A DNA stretch of 8,852 bases from Clostridiaceae bacterium. Its GTDB lineage: Bacteria; Bacillota; Clostridia; Oscillospirales; Butyricicoccaceae. The position numbers and the translations under genes were made by a program. The stretch is from NCBI GenBank assembly GCA_016293155.1, contig JAEDEU010000060.1, forward strand, positions 1 to 8,852, in the 5' to 3' direction. The number at the start of each line of letters is the position of its first letter. Position 1 is the stretch's first letter. The notes under the pieces were generated by a model, which made no database searches, was not told the DNA's origin, and saw only the letters and a program-made list of their open reading frames with translations. Positions 6,134 to 8,852 of this stretch are shown here, piece after piece.

Positions 6134-6162
6134 TTGACTTTTCCTCTGTATGAATGTATTAT
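6134..6162 (+). promoter_or_regulatory. Sigma-A-like promoter of the GntR/flavodoxin/ABC operon
   Basis: The -35 box TTGACT (6134-6139, 5 of 6) and the -10 box TATTAT (6157-6162, 5 of 6) are 17 bases apart, and the start of transcription would fall near 6169. The leader to the GntR start at 6215 is about 45 bases and contains AAAGGAGGT. The -10 box lies inside an inverted repeat listed separately, which suggests repression by a protein that blocks promoter access, most simply the product of the first gene. Confidence 0.7.
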
Positions 6163-6190
6163 TGTACCAAGCAATTAATACAGCAATACA
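6147..6190. promoter_or_regulatory. 44-bp inverted repeat, candidate GntR/YtrA operator
   Basis: The left half TGTATgaaTGTATTA (6147-6161) and the right half TAATACAgcaATACA (6176-6190) are mirror images in 12 of 15 positions around a common centre at 6168.5. The inner arms TGTATTA and TAATACA are exact and are 21 bases apart centre to centre, two helical turns, so a dimer could contact both on one DNA face. A third TGTA at 6163 continues the 8-base period of the left half. The repeat covers the -10 box and the likely transcription start. Autoregulation by the adjacent YtrA-type repressor is inferred from family behaviour. Confidence 0.6.
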
Positions 6191-6214
6191 AACTCGAACA
6201 AAGGAGGTCATCCT

Positions 6215-6589
6215 ATGGACTGGAAACTGACTGATGACCGACCGATTTATCTTCAGCTGGTCGAGCACATCACACAAAGGATTGTATCCGGCGAATATCC
6301 GCCCGCGTCCCGACTGCCCTCCGTGCGCGATCTCGCGTCGGATGCCGGTGTGAATCCGAACACCATGCAGCGTGCGCTGGCGGAGCTGGAGCGAACCGGT
6401 CTGCTGTTCTCACAGCGCACCGCCGGGCGCTTCATCACAGAGGATGCAAAGCTCATCGCCGCCGTTAGGGAAACGCTCGCAGTCGGGCAGATCAATTTAT
6501 TTTTCGATTCCATGCGTGCCATCGGTTATGATAAGCAGGAAACGCTGCATCTCACCGAGCGCGTGCTGAATGAGGGGGCGCAGTCATGA
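6215..6589 (+). CDS. GntR-family transcription regulator, YtrA subfamily
   Basis: This 124-residue repressor-type protein binds operator DNA as a dimer. Residues 9-75 form the GntR winged helix-turn-helix: RPIYLQLVEHITQRIVSGEY (9-28), then PPASRLPSVRDLASDAGVN (29-47, the helix-turn-helix with the family motif LPSVRDLA), NTMQRALAELERTGLL (49-64) and the wing SQRTAGRFIT (66-75). Residues 78-120 form a short helical tail for dimerisation. The small size and lack of a ligand-binding FCD or UTRA domain place it in the YtrA subfamily, which typically regulates adjacent ABC transporter genes in response to cell-envelope stress. AAAGGAGGT is 6 bases before the ATG. The stop overlaps the next gene as ATGA. 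The inverted repeat over its own promoter suggests autoregulation. Effector and target antibiotic, if any, cannot be read from the sequence. Confidence 0.95.
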   Translation: MDWKLTDDRPIYLQLVEHITQRIVSGEYPPASRLPSVRDLASDAGVNPNTMQRALAELERTGLLFSQRTAGRFITEDAKLIAAVRETLAVGQINLFFDSMRAIGYDKQETLHLTERVLNEGAQS

Positions 6590-7122
6590 CAAAGCCGCTT
6601 GTTTTGTATCACACCATTTACGGCTCCGCGCGGCGCTATGCCGAATGGATTGCCGCCGGACTGGGCGTGGAAATCCAGCCGGCAAAGAGCACCGTCATTC
6701 CGCTGTCTCCCGCTCCGATTTATTTTGTCGGCAGCCTGTATGCCGGAAAGATCGCCGGAATCGGCGCGCTCACCGAGCAGAACACGGTATGGAACGAGCG
6801 TGAAATCCATCTGTGCATTCTCGGAATGCAGCCGGAATACAATGCCGAGCATCTGGATGAAATTCTGGCGGCAAACTTTACTGCGCAGCAGATGCCGCAC
6901 ATCACCTCGGTGCACTTCCTGCCGGGCGCGATGGATATCTCCAAGCTGAAGCTCAAGCACCGTTTTATGATGAAGGGCATGGCAACCGCGCTCAGCTGCA
7001 AGGAAAACCTGACCGAGCAGGAAAAAATGTTTATCCATCTGAGCAAATGCGCAGAGGACTGGGTGAACCGCGATGCAGTCGCCCCGATTCTCGCACAGGC
7101 GATGGTTCCGGAACATATTTAG
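6586..7122 (+). CDS. Flavodoxin-fold protein (Flavodoxin_5/HemG-like)
   Basis: This 178-residue cytoplasmic protein starts at the ATG that overlaps the GntR stop (ATGA), with GAGGGGG shortly before. The N-terminal strand and phosphate loop LVLYHTIYGSARRYAEWIA (5-23) have the pattern of flavodoxin FMN-binding loops, with Thr10, Gly13 and Ser14 in the usual places. The next strand IYFVGSLYAGKIAGI (45-59) matches the second flavodoxin motif, GSxIYAGK, that is typical of the protoporphyrinogen oxidase HemG/Flavodoxin_5 group. Residues 74-81 (IHLCILGM) form a third core strand. Length is close to HemG (about 180). The segment between the first two motifs is short and proline-rich (VIPLSPAP), and no haem-pathway gene is nearby, so a HemG reaction is not supported. 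FMN binding is likely. A redox or sensory role linked to the transporter is inference. Confidence 0.75.
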   Translation: MTKPLVLYHTIYGSARRYAEWIAAGLGVEIQPAKSTVIPLSPAPIYFVGSLYAGKIAGIGALTEQNTVWNEREIHLCILGMQPEYNAEHLDEILAANFTAQQMPHITSVHFLPGAMDISKLKLKHRFMMKGMATALSCKENLTEQEKMFIHLSKCAEDWVNRDAVAPILAQAMVPEHI

Positions 7123-7135
7123 GAGGGAAACAGAT

Positions 7136-7837
7136 ATGACACCTATTTTACAGTGCAGCGGTCTGGGCAAGATGTACGGCAAGCACCGCCGTGCACTCAA
7201 GGATCTGAACCTGACCATCGGCCGCGGACGCATCATCGGTCTGCTGGGACCGAACGGCAGCGGCAAGACCACACTGATTAAGCTCGCAAACGGGCTGCTC
7301 ACCCCGACCGAGGGCGAAATCCTCATCGGCGGCAGCAAGCCGGGCATCGAGACCAAGAAAATCGTCTCCTATCTGCCCGAGCGCACCTATCTTGCGGACT
7401 GGATGACCGCGCGTGATCTGATCCATTTCTTCGAGGATTTTTATGAGGATTTTGACACCAAGTGCGCGATTGATATGCTGACCAGCCTGAACATCGACCC
7501 GACCGACAAGATCAAGTCGATGAGTAAGGGCACCAAGGAAAAGGTTCAGCTCATCATGGTCATGAGCCGCAAGGCGGAGCTGTACCTGCTCGACGAGCCG
7601 ATCGGCGGCGTTGACCCCGCGGCGCGCGACTATATCCTCAAGACGATTCTGACCAACTACAACGAAAACGGCACCGTTATCATCTCCACACACCTGATTG
7701 CCGACATCGAGAAGGTACTCGATGAGGTCATCTTCATCAACAAGGGCGATCTCGTCCTGCACGAGACCGTGGATGATATCCGCGACAAGCACGGCAAGTC
7801 GGTCGATGCACTTTTCAGGGAGGTGTTCTCATGCTGA
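7136..7837 (+). CDS. ABC transporter ATP-binding protein
   Basis: This 233-residue nucleotide-binding subunit powers the membrane protein encoded next to it. I use the ATG at 7136, with AGGAGGG 8 bases before, not the upstream in-frame ATG at 7073 inside the flavodoxin gene. Motifs in order: A-loop region KMYGKHRRALKDL (12-24), Walker A GPNGSGKT (38-45), Q-loop region VSYLPERTYL (77-86) with Glu82 or its neighbours where a Gln is common, signature MSKGTKEK (129-136), Walker B LYLLDEP (149-155) with Glu154, D-loop VDPAARD (159-165), and switch His186 (STHL). It belongs to the ABC-2/YtrB-like branch with divergent signature. It is spaced 13 bases after the flavodoxin and overlaps the permease start by 7 bases, so it is probably a two-gene transporter module. 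The substrate is unknown. Confidence 0.93.
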   Translation: MTPILQCSGLGKMYGKHRRALKDLNLTIGRGRIIGLLGPNGSGKTTLIKLANGLLTPTEGEILIGGSKPGIETKKIVSYLPERTYLADWMTARDLIHFFEDFYEDFDTKCAIDMLTSLNIDPTDKIKSMSKGTKEKVQLIMVMSRKAELYLLDEPIGGVDPAARDYILKTILTNYNENGTVIISTHLIADIEKVLDEVIFINKGDLVLHETVDDIRDKHGKSVDALFREVFSC

Positions 7838-8664
7838 GCAAACTGATCGGGCACGAGCTGCGTGCCACCCGCCGCGTATTCCTTCCGGCATACGGCGCAG
7901 CCATTATCTTTACCATTCTCACCCGTATCCTGATGACCTTCGATGTATTCCGCGAGGATTTCATGGAGTTCAGCAGTCCGAAATGGCTGATCGACCTGAT
8001 GGCAACCATCAGCACGATCCTCACGGTTTCCTCTCTGATTGCCATCTTTATCCTGTCGTTCGTGTACATGATTGTCCGGTTCTACCGCAATCTGCTGCGC
8101 GATGAGGGCTATCTGATGTTCACCCTGCCGGTGCGCACCTCGGATCTGATCTGGTCGAAGTGCATCGTCTCCACCATCTGGATGTTTGCCAGCGTACTGG
8201 TCGCAGTCATCGCGGTGTTCATCCTGTGCACGGATGCAAACTTCTGGCAGACGCTTCTGCCGCAGCTGAAGGATTTATTTGACATTGTCTGGGAGCTGGG
8301 CTCGTTCCACTCCATCCTGTATGTACTGGAAGCGCTCCTGCTTGTGATCTTCGCGTTGTTCGCCGGCAATATGTTCATCTACCTGTGCCTCGCACTCGGA
8401 CAGCTGTCCAGCAAGAACCGCATCGTGCTCTCCATCGCGGCGTATATCGCCATCACCACCGTGCTGGAGTATGTCGGAGTCAGCCTGATGATGGCAATCG
8501 GCAACACCATTGATGTGAGCTGGTTCGGCTTCCTGTCGCACATCAATATGGTTGGTCTGATGCACCTGTTCTTCGGCGCAGTGATTATCCTTTCCATCGT
8601 AGAAACGCTGGTCTGCGCCCTGCTGACCGATCGCATTCTCACCCGCCGCCTGAATCTGGAATAA
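7831..8664 (+). CDS. ABC-2 type transporter permease, six predicted membrane helices
   Basis: This 277-residue integral membrane protein forms the channel for the ATPase encoded just before it. The ATG overlaps the ATPase end by 7 bases and has GGGAGGTG 5 bases upstream. Hydrophobic segments lie at about residues 17-36, 59-83, 112-133, 161-189, 198-222 and 243-266, six in all, with a cytoplasmic N-terminus rich in basic residues (ELRATRR). The loop after the second segment contains RFYRNLLRDEGYLMFTLPVRTSDLIWSK, split around 83-110, a motif that recurs in small Clostridial ABC-2 permeases and probably includes the coupling helix that contacts the ATPase. The C-terminus is basic (DRILTRRLN). 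No large extracellular domain of the FtsX/MacB type is present. Export of a lipid, peptide or antibiotic is plausible for the family; the substrate cannot be read here. Confidence 0.88.
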   Translation: MLSKLIGHELRATRRVFLPAYGAAIIFTILTRILMTFDVFREDFMEFSSPKWLIDLMATISTILTVSSLIAIFILSFVYMIVRFYRNLLRDEGYLMFTLPVRTSDLIWSKCIVSTIWMFASVLVAVIAVFILCTDANFWQTLLPQLKDLFDIVWELGSFHSILYVLEALLLVIFALFAGNMFIYLCLALGQLSSKNRIVLSIAAYIAITTVLEYVGVSLMMAIGNTIDVSWFGFLSHINMVGLMHLFFGAVIILSIVETLVCALLTDRILTRRLNLE

Positions 8665-8676
8665 GGAGGAACCATC

Positions 8677-8852
8677 ATGAAAAGAACCCTTCAAATCTGC
8701 CTCGGCGGACTGGTGTGCACCGCGATCCTGATGGGCATCGGTGTCGCAACCGCAGACAAGGCAGCGATTGCCGATCAGCTCCCCTCCGCCTATGCGCAGT
8801 TGACCGGAGACTACCGCAAGGACGCCAAGGAGCATCATACGCTTGATCTCTC
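8677..8852 (+). CDS. Exported hypothetical protein (partial, 3' end off the window)
   Basis: I translated this frame by hand: an ATG at 8677 opens 58 codons and runs off the right edge. AAGGAGG overlaps the permease stop codon (TAAGGAGG) and is 7 bases from the ATG, so the gene is the fifth of the operon. The N-terminus has a signal-peptide or membrane-anchor form: a basic start (MKR), a hydrophobic core at about residues 7-23 (ICLGGLVCTAILMGIGV), then ATADKAA, a possible signal peptidase I site. There is no lipobox with cysteine at the expected place. The visible mature part (ADQLPSAYAQLTGDYRKDAKE) is polar. I recognise no family. Its position suggests an extracytoplasmic partner or accessory of the ABC transporter. 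Confidence 0.75.
   Translation, partial: MKRTLQICLGGLVCTAILMGIGVATADKAAIADQLPSAYAQLTGDYRKDAKEHHTLDL

Noticed and set aside
6586..7122. Assignment of the flavodoxin-fold protein as HemG (protoporphyrinogen oxidase)
   Set aside because: The fold motifs fit the group, but the operon has no haem genes and the region between motifs diverges, so a specific enzyme name is not justified.
6526..7356. Minus-strand open frame (276 codons) under the flavodoxin and ABC genes
   Set aside because: It is antisense to genes with firm motifs and ribosome binding sites and shows no domain.
7148..7792. Minus-strand open frame (214 codons) opposite the ABC ATPase, and a similar one at 8275-8838 opposite the permease
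   Set aside because: Both are shadows of well-supported genes on the plus strand and have no translation signals of their own.

Overview
The window joins two gene blocks that diverge from an AT-rich intergenic region of about 300 bases (roughly 5890-6214). The organism is probably a GC-rich member of the Clostridia/Oscillospirales type. This is inferred from strong AGGAGG ribosome binding sites before almost every gene, a GC-rich coding style, a YtrA-type GntR/ABC operon, and phage proteins that look like those of Firmicute phages. No rRNA, tRNA or housekeeping marker is present to fix the taxonomy.

Left block (1-5888, minus strand, read from right to left) is a phage head-assembly and DNA-packaging operon. 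The order is a small terminase-like protein, the terminase large subunit, a small cysteine-rich membrane protein, the portal, a scaffold-like protein, a HK97-fold major capsid protein with an extra chitobiase-type C-terminal domain, a small helical head-tail connector candidate, and the start of a beta-rich neck protein that runs off the left edge. The genes overlap or nearly touch and have their own ribosome binding sites. Only the gap between capsid and connector is longer, and it holds a strong GC hairpin. The order matches the P22-type head module (3-2-1-8-5-4-10), so a short-tailed or P22-like virion is suggested by synteny, not by demonstrated sequence similarity. No integrase, repressor or lysis gene is visible.

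Intergenic region: a sigma-A-like promoter faces left toward the terminase genes (5951-5979) and another faces right toward the regulator operon (6134-6162). The right-facing promoter overlaps a 44-bp inverted repeat built from TGTAT(TA)/(TA)ATACA units, a good candidate operator. The left-facing promoter carries a perfect 10-bp palindrome, a copy of TAATACA, and a perfect DnaA-box consensus just upstream.

Right block (6215-8852, plus strand) is an apparently chromosomal operon: YtrA-type GntR repressor, flavodoxin-fold protein, ABC ATPase, six-helix ABC permease, and the start of an exported protein cut by the right edge. The first four genes are tightly coupled. The regulator probably represses its own operon and thereby controls a membrane ABC transporter, in the manner of the Bacillus YtrA/Ytr systems. 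The embedded flavodoxin-like gene is the unusual member. The most notable features are the capsid with an added surface domain, the abrupt meeting of a phage packaging operon with a host operon, and the flavodoxin inside a YtrA/ABC operon.
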